A stretch of 64,000 nt of DNA from Tyto alba (GCF_018691265.1 NW_024881279.1:5857243-5921242); one strand, 5' to 3'; positions 1 through 13,800 are shown, counted from the first letter of the stretch. Numbers and translations are program-made. The notes: generated by a model from the letters alone, not told the origin.

Positions 1-3000
1 TAGGCAGAGCTGAGGCAGTAGCTAAGAGCTACCTTGTCCTCTCCCCACGGCAACACGGCACTGCGTAGATTGAACACCGGCTCAGTTGATGCTGCATTCT
101 GCCAGTCCCAGCCTTCCTCTGCTGAGCCAGCACCCTGATTTGTGGATGGAGATCCCTCTGATTTATACAACCGCATAGGTACCACTGCAAAACAAATCAT
201 TCACTGCTTGCAAGGTGGTTTCTGGCATTAAATTAGTCATGTGAAGCAGCGTCCAAATCAGGCTCCTGCTATGGGCAATGGGGCAATGTTTTGCTTCTGG
301 AAACTAAGCCATATATGCTGTACAGAACCAAGCTGCTTTATCCACATGAGGGTTTTGACCTTCCTGGTGACGCGGGCTTTCCCTCCCTCCTAGGTACTCC
401 TTGTATTTCTCCATGGCTCTCTTCTTTCCCTGTAATAGAGAAGTGGACTACCTCCCTAAGCAATTTATTTATTTATTAATTTTCTTACATACTCTACCTG
501 TGTAGCAGCAGCAGCACTGTGGGAGATGTTATTTACATGAACTTCATGAATATTTATAGTAATATTTATAGCTCTGTTCAGCAGGAGACTTGATCAAGTC
601 AGTAGTATGTCTGGGAATCTGTCTTGAGTATACTACTTTAAACAAGAACAATTTGCATTTAATAAAGGGCCTGAGGTAGCAAGTTTCAATCCAGACTTGA
701 ATTTTCTTGTTATTTAGGGAAATATTTGGATTAATGGTTTTATTCTATATCCATTTTCACTAGCAGTGATGGAATGAAAACAAGGATCTCAATCCAAAGA
801 AGCAGGCTGACAGGAACAGCATGAAAATATGCCAGAAAATAAAGGGGAAATTTTTCCTTGTAGTCCCTACAGCATAGATGTTGCATAATTAGAGCTGGAC
901 CCTGATCACTTTTGGTAACTGCCTTTCTCTCTGCCATAATCACTGCAGATAATGATCATGGGCAGCTGGAAAAGCCTAGGAGTCCTCCTCTGATGGATTT
1001 CAAGTGTGGTGTACCTGGTAAATCCACGTTTCCCTCCCCACAAATGTATGTGCTCAGGCTGCTCTGTGCATCTAGAGCAGTAGAGCCTGGAGGGAGATGT
1101 GGGGCTGTCTGGGAGTGCCTAGGGGTGCCAGGCTGGAAATGCAGAGCTGCTCTGGGCAGCAGCTTGTCCAGCACAATCAGGATTTGATGCACAAGGGGCA
1201 TCTGCTGCCTACTTAAACCTGAGCTAATAAAAATACCAGGTACAGCCCACCGTGTTATACCAGTTATTTCCTAACTGGATGTGTCTTCAACTGACCAGCT
1301 CACTATTCAGTGTTGAGCTAGTTAAAGAAAGGTAAAATCAGTTTTTCTCTAAACTGAGGTGTCTTGGGAGGAATGGGTGCTCTAGTTTCATCTGTCCCTA
1401 GTTGTGTGGCTTCATTGAGATACTATTTAAACAGGGTAATTTTCAGGACCAGCCCTTCAAATGGATCCTTCCGCCACTGTAAAAAGCACAATATTAACTC
1501 TACTGTAACTATTTATAGTCCCAAGCCTCTCCACAAAAAGTTGAAAGGCCAAGGAGTTAAGAGATGCAGAGTGACTTCAGCTGAAGATTGTGAACAGAAA
1601 TAGCTCCAGGATAAAGTACATAAGAAACCTCTTTCATTCATCCCGACCTCTGGCTAATTTTGGTCAAGGGATTTATATTCTTTCTGGTTCTCTTCTATCA
1701 GCATAGAAGTATGCTATATCTAGTTATATGCACCACTGTTTCTCATGATTTTGTAACTTTGTGATTTGTTTTAGCTGAAAAAAAATTTTTTTTCAAAGAA
1801 TTAATGTTCTACTGGTAGCAGTGCTCTCCCTGGGCAGCTGGTATGGACTGGCTGTGTCTACAATGGGATCTGCTTAATATTGGTTGTTATTGCTTGAGAA
1901 CACCAAACTGTGACCGCTCTAAGAGGTATTATAGAGGAATTAATAATCCATGTGCTATAAACAACATTAAATTTCTGCATGTCCTGAGTAATTTGTGATG
2001 CATGTGGTTCCTATGCATCATTTGAATCTTATATGGCGCTTTTCACAAAATAACCTACTAGGGCAGAAAATGCAGAAGTTCCCATGTCTTTCTTTGGTTC
2101 TGGCTACATCATTCAAGTTTTTGAGTTTTGTTGCTAAAGCCAGCTGCTTTGCCATAAAGTACGATATGACAAGTACTTGCATATATTATTAGTAGACTTA
2201 ATGTGAGCCATAAACTTTTGGATCTACACTTATCTCTAGCCATTCACAGATGGTTTCTGAGTTGCCATCTCCTAGCATGAATGTTACAGTAACTTTACAA
2301 AGAACATTTACAACTAAATTCAGTGTATATACTTGTGGCTTTAATTTTCCCAGCCATAAGAACACAGATTTAAGGATTATATTATGGAGACAAGAATCAA
2401 GTTTTAAACAGTAGCTACAATTTCTTCTGGATAAGCATTTTTTGTTGAACTTGTTTACATATTTTGCAATCGTTTCAAGAATGGTTCAGCAAACCTTAAA
2501 TGAAGGGCTCACTGAGGTCTGACCTTGCTGAGATGAAAGGAGAAATAACTAGACGATCTGCATCTGTAGGTTCTTGCAAACTGCTGAAACCTTGACCCAG
2601 GATGATTTAGAGCCTGAGCAGGGTTTATGCAAATGCTACGATTCTTTTGCATTCATACTTCAGTGCTTCTTCACTTCCTTGGGAAGATATTATTGTGTCC
2701 CAGGTCATTAATCTCACCACACAGTGTATTATTGCACCCGAGGTTTGTTAATACATTTGGCAGTCTTGCTTGTTGTTCTTAAGCATATGTTGAATATTTA
2801 CACAGCAGCTATTTGTACAATTCCTGTAATACGCCAGGACAGCTTCCAGTTAGTGTTAAGAATCAATTTTCTGCCTCTCTGGAAGGACTTTTTAAAAAGG
2901 AAAGATTTAAAAGATCTTACCAAAGCATCATTTACAATTTCTTCCTCTTTTGCATTTAAATTAACCCTCTAGCTATTATGTGCACTTACTAATGTACTTA

Positions 3001-4414
3001 TTAAGGGTGTGTCTTCATGATTTGGATAGTTTGTTTTGAAATTTGGGGTCTGACCATTAGATATATTGGGGTAAGAAACAGAACAACTTTAATTACAGTC
3101 TGGAGGGTAATTTTAAGATGTGTCTGACATTCCACAGAATTTGACCCATTGCATTTGCTGATAACAAAGCGGGTCTGGTTGCTCCCTGCTCTGTGTTTGC
3201 ATTCCTGTAGCTGTTAGAAAAATCCAGTGCAGAGCCAGGGTGACTCTAGCAATCATCTGCCTGTGTTTGCTCCTCTTTTCTCCCTGCTTTTGGTACTGAA
3301 AGGGTGTCAGCTTTGTTGGCAGTGGTTATGAGAATACCAACTGAAAGCTTATAACTAGTGCAAGTTTAGTACAGCAGGTAACCGAACCTGCACTGAGGAG
3401 TAAAACTACTGGGGGGACTGGACATCTGTGTCTCTCAGCCAGACTCTTCACTAATTAACTCATACACACTGTTGATAGTCTCCATAAGAAGCTTCCAAAT
3501 GTTAATTTTCATTGCAAATTTTGTAAAGGGTCTATTATTGCTTCTTCTCAATTTATATTTCACATACTCTTAATGGTTGCTCTGCATTTCCAATCATACT
3601 GCAAGAAGTACCTGCATAACAGCTAGGGAAAAATATTCTAGGGTCTGTATTTCCAGTGTAGAAACACACATTTACTGGGAGGGATTTCAGTTCCCATGCA
3701 ATATAGTGGGAATTATCTGCATTCACTAGTAAAATATAATTAATGTCATCTCTAGTCTAAATGCAAAAGCTGAACATTTTCTAACGTGGCAAAGAAAGAG
3801 CAGAAGGGAATTTTTAGACTTCCTTGTTACGATAAGCAAAGATGAACTGTCCACAGGAAAGGAAATTAAATTGGTTGTAACGTTGACAACATAAAAATGT
3901 TTGTTTATAATCAAGAGGAAACAACTAAGACAAATCTTAATATTTGTACGCACTTCAAGGTTTCACAAGTATTGTTTTCTAAGGCACTGTGGAAAATCAC
4001 AAATGTATTTGATTAGACAAGACATTTAGCTATAAGTGAAAATTAAGACTTTTCATGTGAAATCTATATTAATAAGGGCAGATTTTGACTGCTGAACACT
4101 GCAGTACTGTTGTCCATGTTGTAAACAAGGTGAACAAAACCCAAAGTGGTTATGGGAAAGAGCTGCAAGATCAGGTTGATTTTGGACAAAAATCTCTCCA
4201 AAAGCTCTTTGCGTTTAATACAGCAAGATGAGAGAGGGTGTGATTACCAGTCAAAGTTACTTCTCCACCATTACTCTTTAATCTAGTGGAAAGGGATGAG
4301 AAGTGCGAGTGACTAGAACCTGAAATCAAACAAACCCACTTCAGAAATGTGATGGATGTTTTTATCAGTGTGCCTGATTAGCTACTGGAACAACATGCTG
4401 AGGACAGCAATACA
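1..4414. other. Unique AT-rich non-coding DNA, no gene seen
   Basis: All six frames are broken by frequent stops; the longest open frames are about 60-90 codons and none resembles a known protein. I see no interspersed repeat with recognisable ends. The stretch contains one block (about 2590-2840) that looks like conserved regulatory DNA, listed separately. It could be intergenic or intronic. Confidence 0.6.
2590..2840. promoter_or_regulatory. Candidate conserved non-coding element (octamer motifs)
   Basis: The block is free of simple repeats and transposon ends. It carries an exact octamer ATGCAAAT at 2627-2634 and, about 15 bases on, an inverted octamer-like TTTTGCAT, followed by AT-rich homeodomain-type sites. 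Octamers are bound by POU-domain factors. That this is an enhancer is inference from its look alone; octamers occur by chance in AT-rich DNA. Confidence 0.2.
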
Positions 4415-4442
4415 TTTTTTTTTTTTTTTTTTTTTTTTTTTT
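4415..4442. repeat. Poly(T) tract, 28 bases
   Basis: This is an uninterrupted run of T. It could be a microsatellite or the poly(A) tail of a minus-strand retrocopy, but the adjoining sequence does not resemble any element I recognise, so it is simply recorded as a homopolymer. Confidence 0.95.
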
Positions 4443-4794
4443 ATCAGGGTCTTGGTGTCAAGATTAGGAGTCTCCCTGAAATCTGTGCTGCAGTGAAAAC
4501 TCAAATTACTTGGTCAAACACCAGTTGGTAAAATATACTGGCTTATTATATAAATGTGCTTAAGTGAGGACTTCAGATGGTCTTGGGCGATATGAATTGG
4601 TCAGAAGACCCTGCCAGCACCTGAGCTCAGGTTAGGTATCGGTGAGCAGAGCAGGCACCACAAGAAATACTCCCAATTCTTACACTGGGATCCTAAGCCA
4701 CTGTAGGGTACTGGGAGCATTTAAAACTAAGGATAAATTGTTTAAACCAATGATTTTAGCAAGTAAAGTCTGAAGATGTCACTCTAAAAGGACA

Positions 4795-5130
4795 TATGTG
4801 CATAGTTATTTCCACTTAATGGAATTAGTTAAGGAAAATAATTGCATTCTTAACATGCACTCCATTTATTCAACATCCAGTTATCAATTTTAAAAAAGCA
4901 ATTTTCTAATAAAAGTAATTAATTATTACTTAAAGCTATTGGGATGCTCAAATGAATGTAGAAATAGAGTAGCCTGCACTCTTTGCTTCTTATCATAACT
5001 GCCGCTTTGCTTGGTTTATGTTCCTCAACCTTTTGCATATGTCACGCAGGCATAATTTGCTTCTATATTAAGAAGAAGAAAGTGTGTGATAAGGCAGATT
5101 GAGATTTCTGTATATTACATATTTTAATTT
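4795..5130. promoter_or_regulatory. Candidate conserved non-coding element (TAATT-rich)
   Basis: This unique block is dense in TAATTA/AATTA homeodomain-type core sites (around 4900-4935) and lacks low-complexity sequence. Such composition is common in vertebrate developmental enhancers. The function is inference only, and alignment to other bird genomes would decide it. Confidence 0.2.
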
Positions 5131-5184
5131 CTTTCAGGACATAATTGTCATACAGGATGTTGTATTAGGAAGTATCAAAGCTGG

Positions 5185-5251
5185 AAAACAAACAAACAAA
5201 CAAACAAAAACAAAACAAACAAAAAAAAACCACAAACAAAAAAACCCAAAA
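5185..5251 (+). repeat. A-rich (AAAC)n low-complexity tract
   Basis: Repeats of AAAC and A-runs fill the interval. (AAAC)n tracts recur in this window at 22556-22627, 49367-49617 and 61697-61747. The sequences upstream of these tracts do not resemble one another, so they are not tails of one shared retroposon family as far as I can see. Confidence 0.9.
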
Positions 5252-6553
5252 CATTAGAATAAAGAGCTTTATTAGTATGATTTATTTTTTCAATTTAATA
5301 CTGTCCCTTAAGCTATTTTATACCAGAATTCAAATGCCAAGAACACAGTTTTATAATGCAGAACACCTCATAATTGGAATTTGTCAGAGATGTTTTGTTG
5401 TAAAACATAGTTTTGAATTAAAAAAAAAAAATCACAAAACTATACTAATGTTGGTGGAAGTTCTTGGGGAGAAATATTTTGGGAAGATTTTTTCCACATC
5501 ATTTCAGTTCTTTACAAGACCATGAGTTTGAGATTTGCATTATGATAATACAATAGGTTAATATTTTGGTAGTTAGATATCTATTATGCTATCTACTGGG
5601 ACCAAAGTGAAGGGAAATGGTTGGGAGCCTCCACTAATCAGTTTTGAAGGATGTTGAGTATGTAGTGAGGGGATATAAAGTCTAGGACGCATTTGAGAGA
5701 AACAAATGGAGATACCAATGAATTATTAATCTCACTATTTTGAGGTATGTAATTGTCACCAGCAGTTTGGCAAAATGTTATTTTTTTTTTGTTCCTTTAA
5801 GCGTAAGCTCATAAATCTACAAATAAATGTTGTAAAAATCAGAACCAGAAACAATATTAGTGCAATCTGGAAGAAGTTCTAGTAGAGGAGTCAGCAGTTT
5901 TAACCTGGTTTGCATAAATGCTGAGGAAATCTGGTCCCTGGAGTAAGAGTGAGAAAAGCTCAAGGTCTGCACTAACGGAGTGGGTGTCTTGTCTCTGTCT
6001 TACATCTAGAGGTCACAGAAGAAAAGCATTGTGATACATGTGCCATAAATTAAGAAACATTAAAAGTTACCTGCAAGTGAATGGGTGAAAGTTTAATTTG
6101 ATTCTCATCACTTAGGACTAGTTAACACAAATGGATATTTTTATAATCAGGGTTCAAAAGTGACAAAGAGGAAGAAAACTGCAGTCAAAATGGAATCATT
6201 TCACTGGTGACACATGCACATGAAACCTTGAAAAGCTGCTTGACTTTTATAGGAAACTGTAAATCAGGCCTGGATTACTTGAAAAGTTCAAGAGCCTTAG
6301 AAAATGTTTTAGCTAAATGGAGCTGAGTTCTGTGATTTTTTTGTGCATCGAGCTCAGAAAATGAGCATTGCAATGAAGTTATTTAAGAATCTTCCTACAG
6401 CAGAACATTGTACCTGCCAAAATAAAAAGTAAGAACCCATGATGTTCGGTTTGTCATATTTGTAGATGTAGCTGTGAGGTTTGCCAAGGTGAACACATGC
6501 TGAAAGAAGCAGCATTATAAGGGTTGCAATTTGTAGGTACTCCTTATAAGATT

Positions 6554-6576
6554 AAAAAAAAATATATATATATATA
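6554..6576. repeat. Short A-run plus (AT)n microsatellite
   Basis: A run of A is followed by an alternating AT dinucleotide tract. It is short and of no evident function. Confidence 0.9.
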
Positions 6577-8099
6577 GGAAGGATATTTGTCATGTTTTTA
6601 ATCACAACTGTAGAGCTTTTAAGTGTACTGTGTACTTTGTATTATACAGGAAAGCAGAAAAGATACAGCACACTTAAACTAATGAGTTTATTACCTATTT
6701 GCAATTCAAGAATTATTAGCCATTCTGATGTCAAAAGGCAGAGGTCTCAGGATCTTACCCTTTAACATAAATGTGCTCAATATTTCCTGGCTGCTTTTTC
6801 TACTTACTATGACCTAGGAAAAAATTGGACTATTACATTGTTTATTTACTTTAATGTACCAATAGAAAGGTCTAATATAAGAAAATGCAGGCTATATTTT
6901 ACAAAGCAACAGACATTATTACTAAACCACAAATTAAATCCCCCCAGTGATGTCCTAATTAACCTTTAATACACACTTTTTCATGCAAATCATCCTGGTT
7001 TAGTGCAAAGGACAACTTCCTTTGCTGTTGTCTTATTTAAACTACTCCAAAGGCTCACAAACCAACTGGCAGCCAGAGCTGGGAGTCTGAAATGTGTCCA
7101 TTATAACCTGGCAATGTACTTTCTTGGGTTTTAAGGAAACTTGAACAGAAATCAATTTTAAGTGCTGAAACATTTTGTGAATTGATACACAGTCGTGGTG
7201 TGCTGCCTGGTAAAGAATGCAGAGGAAGAGAGAAGAGGTTTCCATGCCAGCAAATGTGTCTTTGACTGCACCAGAGAACAAAGTGTACAGACCTTGAACA
7301 TAATTTATATTTGCTCCCAGACCTAGAGATGTCAGAAGACTGAAGTTAGTCAGGACAATTCAAACTGAAGGATTCCTACTGTGCTTCTTTAACCAGAGTG
7401 TCTTAACTGGGGAAAGACATGTTGAATACTTCAAAAAGGAATAAAATTGGGTTTTATTTCACTGACTGACAGCTGTACATATCATTTGCAGGAAAATCAC
7501 CACTAAGGTCTTTGTTAGCTCTACTTATCATTTGAAAACCACAATTCCTTTGAAAACCATTCATTTTTTTCTAGATAATCATTTATGTGAACAAGATTCC
7601 CCCTTGGCTTGAGCCCATGCTAGAATCCAGCAAGGACTGGGGTGAAGAGCACATGGATGCAGCTTTGCATCTGGGCCTGGCTGGGTGACACTCCTCATGG
7701 AGAGAGAAAAGGAAGCCAGGATGAGTGGAAAGAGATGCTGCTAGAGCACTTTGGCACCCTCCTTGGCACAGGCTCTCTCCAAAGGGTGCGTTCAGCACCT
7801 GCAACCTGGTGCCTCAGGATGTGCTTTCTAGTGGAGATGTGCAGTTTACCAGTTACACTAGCTCATAAGCCAACTAGGAGTAGCCCTAAATAGTGATGAC
7901 CATAAGGGATGATGTCCCCGGGTACCCACAAACACTTGATCAAGGGTGCTGTAATGACCTGCTGGCATGAGGCACAATGCCCAGGTTGGAGCTGAGCACA
8001 GCCATGGGTAAGAAGGCAGCAGAAAGTGGGGCAGCCTCTAGCACAGGAGCTCATAAATTCAAGCTTTGTTTTAATGAGTTCTAGTTGCAATTACTTTTG

Positions 8100-8370
8100 T
8101 GGCAGGGAATGGCAGTGCCTTTACAGGGAGCTAATCAAATAACCAGCACATGTATTTTACGGCAATAACCGATTTGATTTACAGATGTGATTCAGGAAAC
8201 TGAAATGAAAGGTTGAAATGATGATGACAGTTATTATTGACTTTGGCATTAACTTGCTGGGATGCAAAAAATCACTCTGCAGGAAGTAAATTAAAATCTG
8301 TGAATGAAATTAATTTAATTTGTACTACTTGACCAGTAGGCTTTATATTCCATCAAAATGTTATAAGCTT
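8100..8370. promoter_or_regulatory. Candidate conserved non-coding element
   Basis: This is unique, repeat-free, AT-rich sequence with closely packed motif-like words, including TAATCAAAT, AATTAATTTAATT and TGATGATGACAG. It resembles vertebrate enhancer-type sequence more than the surrounding DNA does. The evidence is impressionistic and no target gene is visible in the window. Confidence 0.2.
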
Positions 8371-10726
8371 CGGTGTGTACTTGGAGGTTGTTGTCACAGT
8401 CAGTTGAGGAAGGTGGGGCAGTGAGTAGAGACTGAAGAGTGGAGATGTAGGAATTAATTGGAACCCTGACTAAGCATGGCATTTTGGCAGATGTCTGATT
8501 TTGAGCAGTTATAGCTACAACTCAATTCCAGTTTATAGGAACTTCTGCTGAGGCATGAAATTCCCAGGTATGGAAATAAGGAATTTGAGGGTACAGCAAG
8601 TGAAATTCTGGTTATAGAAAATATTTAATGGCTGAGAAAAGCTAACTGCTGATATCCTCTGCCTGGGGGGCTGCAGCCTCCACTCCATCATTGAGGTCTT
8701 CCTGAGCATCTCCCAGGAGCGATGCAGGAGAGCTGACCCTGCCTTGCAGTGCAGGATGGGACAAGATGTTTCTGAGGTCACTTTCACCCTATGTTTTCTG
8801 TGCTTTTATGAGGACCTTGGCTTTTTAGAGGAAAACCAGCTACTTCATTCTGCTAGAGACAGTCATCCATATCCTGGGGTGGGGGTGAAATGTGAGGTCA
8901 AAGTTGCTGTTTCTCTTGGTGTGTATTCTGCCAGCATGTCCAAGGCAGACAATGATTCTTCTTGTGGCAATCCAATACCATTAGCTTTGCGTTAATTCCC
9001 TTTTTGTCCTCACTCTTTGTATGTCACCTGGTTTCTTTTCTATACTCTGGCAGCTCTCCAGACTATAAATGTGATGAAAGAGCAGGGATGTGTTACGAGC
9101 ATTGGCAAGGTTTCTTGTCTTCGCTTCCTTGTTCTCTACTTGCTTACCCTCACGTGAGCAATGTATGGCAGTTTCTCTGTTTTGGGTAATGAGTACATGA
9201 TATCCTGTCAGAAAAAGTAGATGCTATTCAAAACTTCAGTGTGTTAGAGTATCTAATGAACAAAGAGCAGTAAGCATGTCTTCAGGCACCTCTGGGCCTG
9301 CCACAGGAGAAAAGTCCTGGATATAATTATGAGTTTCTGGTACTGACGTAAATTGAGCTATTTGACATGTCCCCTACTCCTCATGATAGGTGATGTGCTT
9401 TTGTTTCTCAGGAATTAAAACATCTCTTGGAATCTGAAATCAGCTATGAAACTTGACTGCTTAATGCTGTCAAACCTAATAAAAAACAAGACTTGTTCGC
9501 AAGCTCATTTTGCACTTAGATTGATATAAAGTAGAACTGAATAAGTCAAGTCTACTTGCTCCCTAGGGCAAGTGTATCAAATTATTTAACTTTTTGGCCT
9601 CTGATTCTGATATCTCTGTTTCTGACATCTTATCCCAGTCTCCCCTGCCAGATATGAGTTTGAGGAATAACTCAGGGTGTCCAGAGAAGCAGAAATGTGT
9701 TGTTACCTGCTTCCACTGAAGAAGGGGGAGTTCCTGTAAGTCACTTCTAGGTAGTGGAATGCCAGAATGCCCCATTCCACAGTACTCTTCCCAAAGGGGA
9801 ACCACCAGAATTAGAACAGGACTCACAAGCCATCCTATCCCTCTGCAAATCAGTTAGAGGCTGAGCTCCTCCAGAACTAGTCCTTCGTCTCTGCAGACAC
9901 AGATGCCTTGCACCGTCTGTATAATTTGAATCTGAGGATATGTGGGATAACTCCCCGTGACTCCTAATAGTGAAACACCTCATAAAGGGGAACATTTTTA
10001 ATTGCAGCTCAACACTATCTCTCCAGGTACGTTCAGAAAACGTGTCAGCTGGGCTCTTGGTTGTGTAGATGGGCAGTTTCAAGCAGCCTTCCCCAGCAGC
10101 AGTGAGGGGTAGAGGGGAGCCCTGGACAGATTGCTCCATTTTGAAAACCTGTAACTTCTTTTCTGAAGTTCAGAAGTGGACACTCCCTTTCTCTAATGAT
10201 GATGGATGTTATTGTTGTGCCAATAAGACAGCCCTGGGAAATGGGAGTGTGAGTAAAGTCAGTGTTAAGGAACTTTCCATCAAGTGAGCTATTGATTGCT
10301 GTGCAGGGAAGGCTCCAGCACTCTGCCAGGCTGACCCAGGCAGAGCAAATATTTTTTTCTTAGCAGAATTTAACCAAAGCTTCAGCATGATTTCATCCCC
10401 TCTTTAGACATCCAAGACACTATCCAGCAAAAAAAGAAAACTACCCATGCCTGAGGAATGAGTTCTCTAATATAAACTACAAGAGTGATTGCTGCTTGTC
10501 TCAGCATTTGGGTGTTTAGAAAGTCTCTCATTTGGGCTTCCTGATTCCCAAGGCACATTGTTTCTGCTGAGCTCTTTCCCTAGTGGAGGCGTTAACAAGT
10601 CTCTTATCTTCTTGGCTGTCCATTTTCACAAAACTTACAGAAACTTGTTACCTCTGGGATAGCAACATCTTTGTCACACATGATTCATCTGAGGGAGAAT
10701 AAAGCAAAGCATAAAAGCTACAAGGC

Positions 10727-10742
10727 AAAAAAAAAAAAAAAA
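10727..10742 (+). repeat. Poly(A) tract, 16 bases
   Basis: A simple homopolymer run. No retrocopy body was recognised upstream. Confidence 0.9.
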
Positions 10743-12563
10743 TAGTGAACTGTGGGCATGATTTCATTCTGTGGTAAGACAGGCATTTGGTCTGGTTTTG
10801 TTTGCTTGATTTTAAACAAATGCTCATATATATTCCTGGCTAATCACTGTCAGCAACAACAAAAATTGGTCCAAGTTTCACAATGACAGAAATTATAGAT
10901 TAGTTCTCTAAGAATATAGACCTTCACTTTTATTAATAGAAGACAAGGTTCTCTTTTCAATAAATGATAGGCAGAGAAATCAGGATAGACTTAAAGATTA
11001 ATTTGCAGTCTCTAGGTTTTATTCTTCTTAGAGGAGAATAAGAAAAAATAAGTGACTCAATTTTTCACATTTTTCTTGGTCCTTCTCTCCCCAAATACCC
11101 TATTCCCCCAAATCTGGGCAGCTTTAATCCTCCTATTTCACAAAATGTAGCCAGCCTTGTCTTCAAAACTTACCAAGAAAAGTGAAACATCACATGATGT
11201 TTCTCAAAAGATTTTGGTATTCAAAGCTTTCATGAGTCTCAGGAATCCTGGAGAAGCAGCAAAAGCTCATCAAGGAGTAAACAACATATGTAAAAATGAA
11301 AAGGTTTCTGATTTAATATTCATACTGTAAAGTAATGATATTATAACAAGTATGGTAATGTCTGTCCAGAGATTAAAACCTTTATCTTGTGTATGCAAGT
11401 TTCTGTATGTTTTCACTTTAATAGAGACTATCTCTTTGGAAGAATTGCTCATCGTTCCCAGATCTTCAGTGCAAGGTGGTACAGCTAATGTTAGGTTGTA
11501 AGGTTAATGTTTTGTTCTGGAACTGCTGTTAAACCTAAAATTCACCTTAATGTCACATCCCCACAGTTTGGTTTATATACAGTTTACTTGCTCCTTCTTA
11601 GAGTGGCTGATATACCATAGAGAGCCCACGTACTAAAGATATAGGAAAGGCAATAATTACAACTGAGCAAAGGCAAATATCCATGACAGTCCAGTAAATC
11701 TGAGAAATCCTATGAGGCTAAAAGAACAAAAAGAAATTAAAGGGTAGCTCAAAGCTGGAAAGAAATTTGGAAGATTCTGAAAATGTGTATAGGCAGGCTT
11801 AGAGCTGGGATATAAATAGCTTTGCTGTCTGCCTTTCAAGAAACCCAAGGAAAGGTGCAGCTATAACTTTCCCTTATTTCCAACTCCAGTGCATCTGCAA
11901 AGATGGCAATATTTCTGTGTAATGCTTCCAGCTAAAATATTGCAGAAATAAAGCAGACTTGTAGGCTACCAGGCTGGCACACATATGTTGGATCCCGAGA
12001 CCCACACTTACACGCAAGGGCAGTGCTTGGAGACTTGCAGGATGCCAGCCCTGAGTCTCTCAAGGCACTATTGCTCCTGCAGAAATTAGGAAGCTCCATG
12101 ATCGCACAGCTCCCCATCTCCCAAACAGCTCTGTCCCAAAAGCTTTGGAGAACACTGCCAGGTGATAAACCTTCACGGCAGATCCCCATCCCTGTCAGGG
12201 GGACCTGCACCAAAGGGAGCTCCAGAGTTCATCTGTGCTGCTGAAATCACTGTCCCCAAACTGTTGAAGTTTAACCTCAATGTCTTGTAGCCCTGGGGTC
12301 CCCACTGATTGCGTTGTGCTGCTGTAACAGTGCAGTCTCTGAGTTGAATAAAAAAGTCCCAAATCACTTCTGGCTTCATAAAGCAGAATTCAAGAGTTTG
12401 AACACTATTTATCTGCTCTGGATCTGAAACCACAAAGGCTTTATTTCCTGAATAGAAGGTCCTGTACAGAAAATGGCAGAGGGCATTTTGTTACTGCGTA
12501 ATCTGGAAGTGGCAAAAAAACATATCATAGCCAGGTTTCTTCCTGAAAACAGGACAAAGGAGG

Positions 12564-12580
12564 AAAAAAAAAAAAAAAAA
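12564..12580 (+). repeat. Poly(A) tract, 17 bases
   Basis: A simple homopolymer run with no recognisable element attached. Confidence 0.9.
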
Positions 12581-13439
12581 CAGCAACCAAGGGAACATGT
12601 GTTGTCTTGGCTCGATGATTTCATTTAACAACAATTGTGGGACCACAATTTCCATATTCACTGGCAAGAGGAAACAATTAGCTAAAGTATCTCACACCGT
12701 TTTGTCACTGCCACTTCCAGGTCTGAGACAGAAATGACAATCGTGTCCAAAAATTTAAAGATTCACTTGCTAGCAGTATCAGTATGTGTTAAAAATGCTG
12801 AGGTACCGCAAAAATGATTCAGGAATATTCTTGCCAGGAACATACTTATCCAGGGTTCATAATCAGCTTAAACTTTAATTTTAAGCCTAACTGTAGAAAA
12901 TGAAAATCATTATCAATTCTTTATATATATTCACGAGATTTTTCTTAACTGCAGTACTGTCATAAGCACTTGAAAAGGTTTTTTGTTATTCAGCAATAAT
13001 TTTTGTATGGCTTGAAAAGAGGTTTCTATATATGAGATTGAGGTCAGACAACAGGGTAACAGAGCAACCTGGGGACACTTAGTGCACATGCACGATTGCA
13101 CTGCCCAGTCGCCTATGCCATCCCATCTAGCTCCTGTATAAAAGGAAAGAGAGAGCATTTTAGATGGATATATTAATTTTCCAAACACATATGCAGCACT
13201 TACAAGAGCCATCTTGATTTCATTCAGTGAAGAGGCTCCAGACTGATGTGCGCTGACCACTGCAATTAAGATCATTGTGACTGTTGACCATTAAGTGCAA
13301 GATTTTAATTTGTAAAGATGTAGAGGGTGTTGGTCAGACACTGCCTGGGTAATCAACGTGCTGCTTTGTGTAAATGAGCATTGAAGAAAACCATTGTACA
13401 TGCTATGAGTTTTCAGTGAACCCCAAGGAATAATTTAAT

Positions 13440-13800
13440 GCATTATTAAAAATCCTCTAATACAGAGGGAGAATATTAATTGTGTTTGGTGCTGAAGTGA
13501 ATATTGAATGAATAGAGAGAAGCAGAACACTTTTGATTATAATGTATTTTCTTACCGTTTACTTTCACATACTTCAAAGTAATTTAAATAATTAGGTAAA
13601 GGTCACTGTCTCTGCCTTATCTTTCAGGTGACAGCATCATCTAGTTTCAGTAGTTTCTGGGTAAGCTGCTGACAAGTTGTTGATTGAAACGCATTTGAAA
13701 TATTTATTTAAATTAATGAGAATTCATCAATTAATTTGATTCCTAAACAAATAACTGAAAACAATGTGTGACCTGTTTGCTTATGTGTCTTTTCAGATTT
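13440..13800. promoter_or_regulatory. Candidate conserved non-coding element
   Basis: This repeat-free AT-rich block has many TAATTA/ATTAAT-type words, including ATTTAAATTAATGAG and CAATTAATTTGATTC near 13700-13745. It lies directly upstream of the CCAAT/TATA/CpG cluster at 13.9-14.3 kb, so it might be part of one regulatory region. This is inference; only cross-species conservation or chromatin data could confirm it. Confidence 0.22.

Larger units (their letters stand above)
5252..10726. other. Unique non-coding DNA, no gene seen
   Basis: Only short chance-length open frames are present (maximum 130 codons, minus strand, 9747-10139, with no recognisable motif). A short A/AT microsatellite lies at 6554-6576. 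The block contains one possible conserved element at about 8100-8370, listed separately. No transposon ends were found. Confidence 0.6.

Noticed and set aside
9747..10139. 130-codon minus-strand open frame
   Set aside because: No recognisable motif; surrounding GC is slightly higher, which lengthens chance frames.
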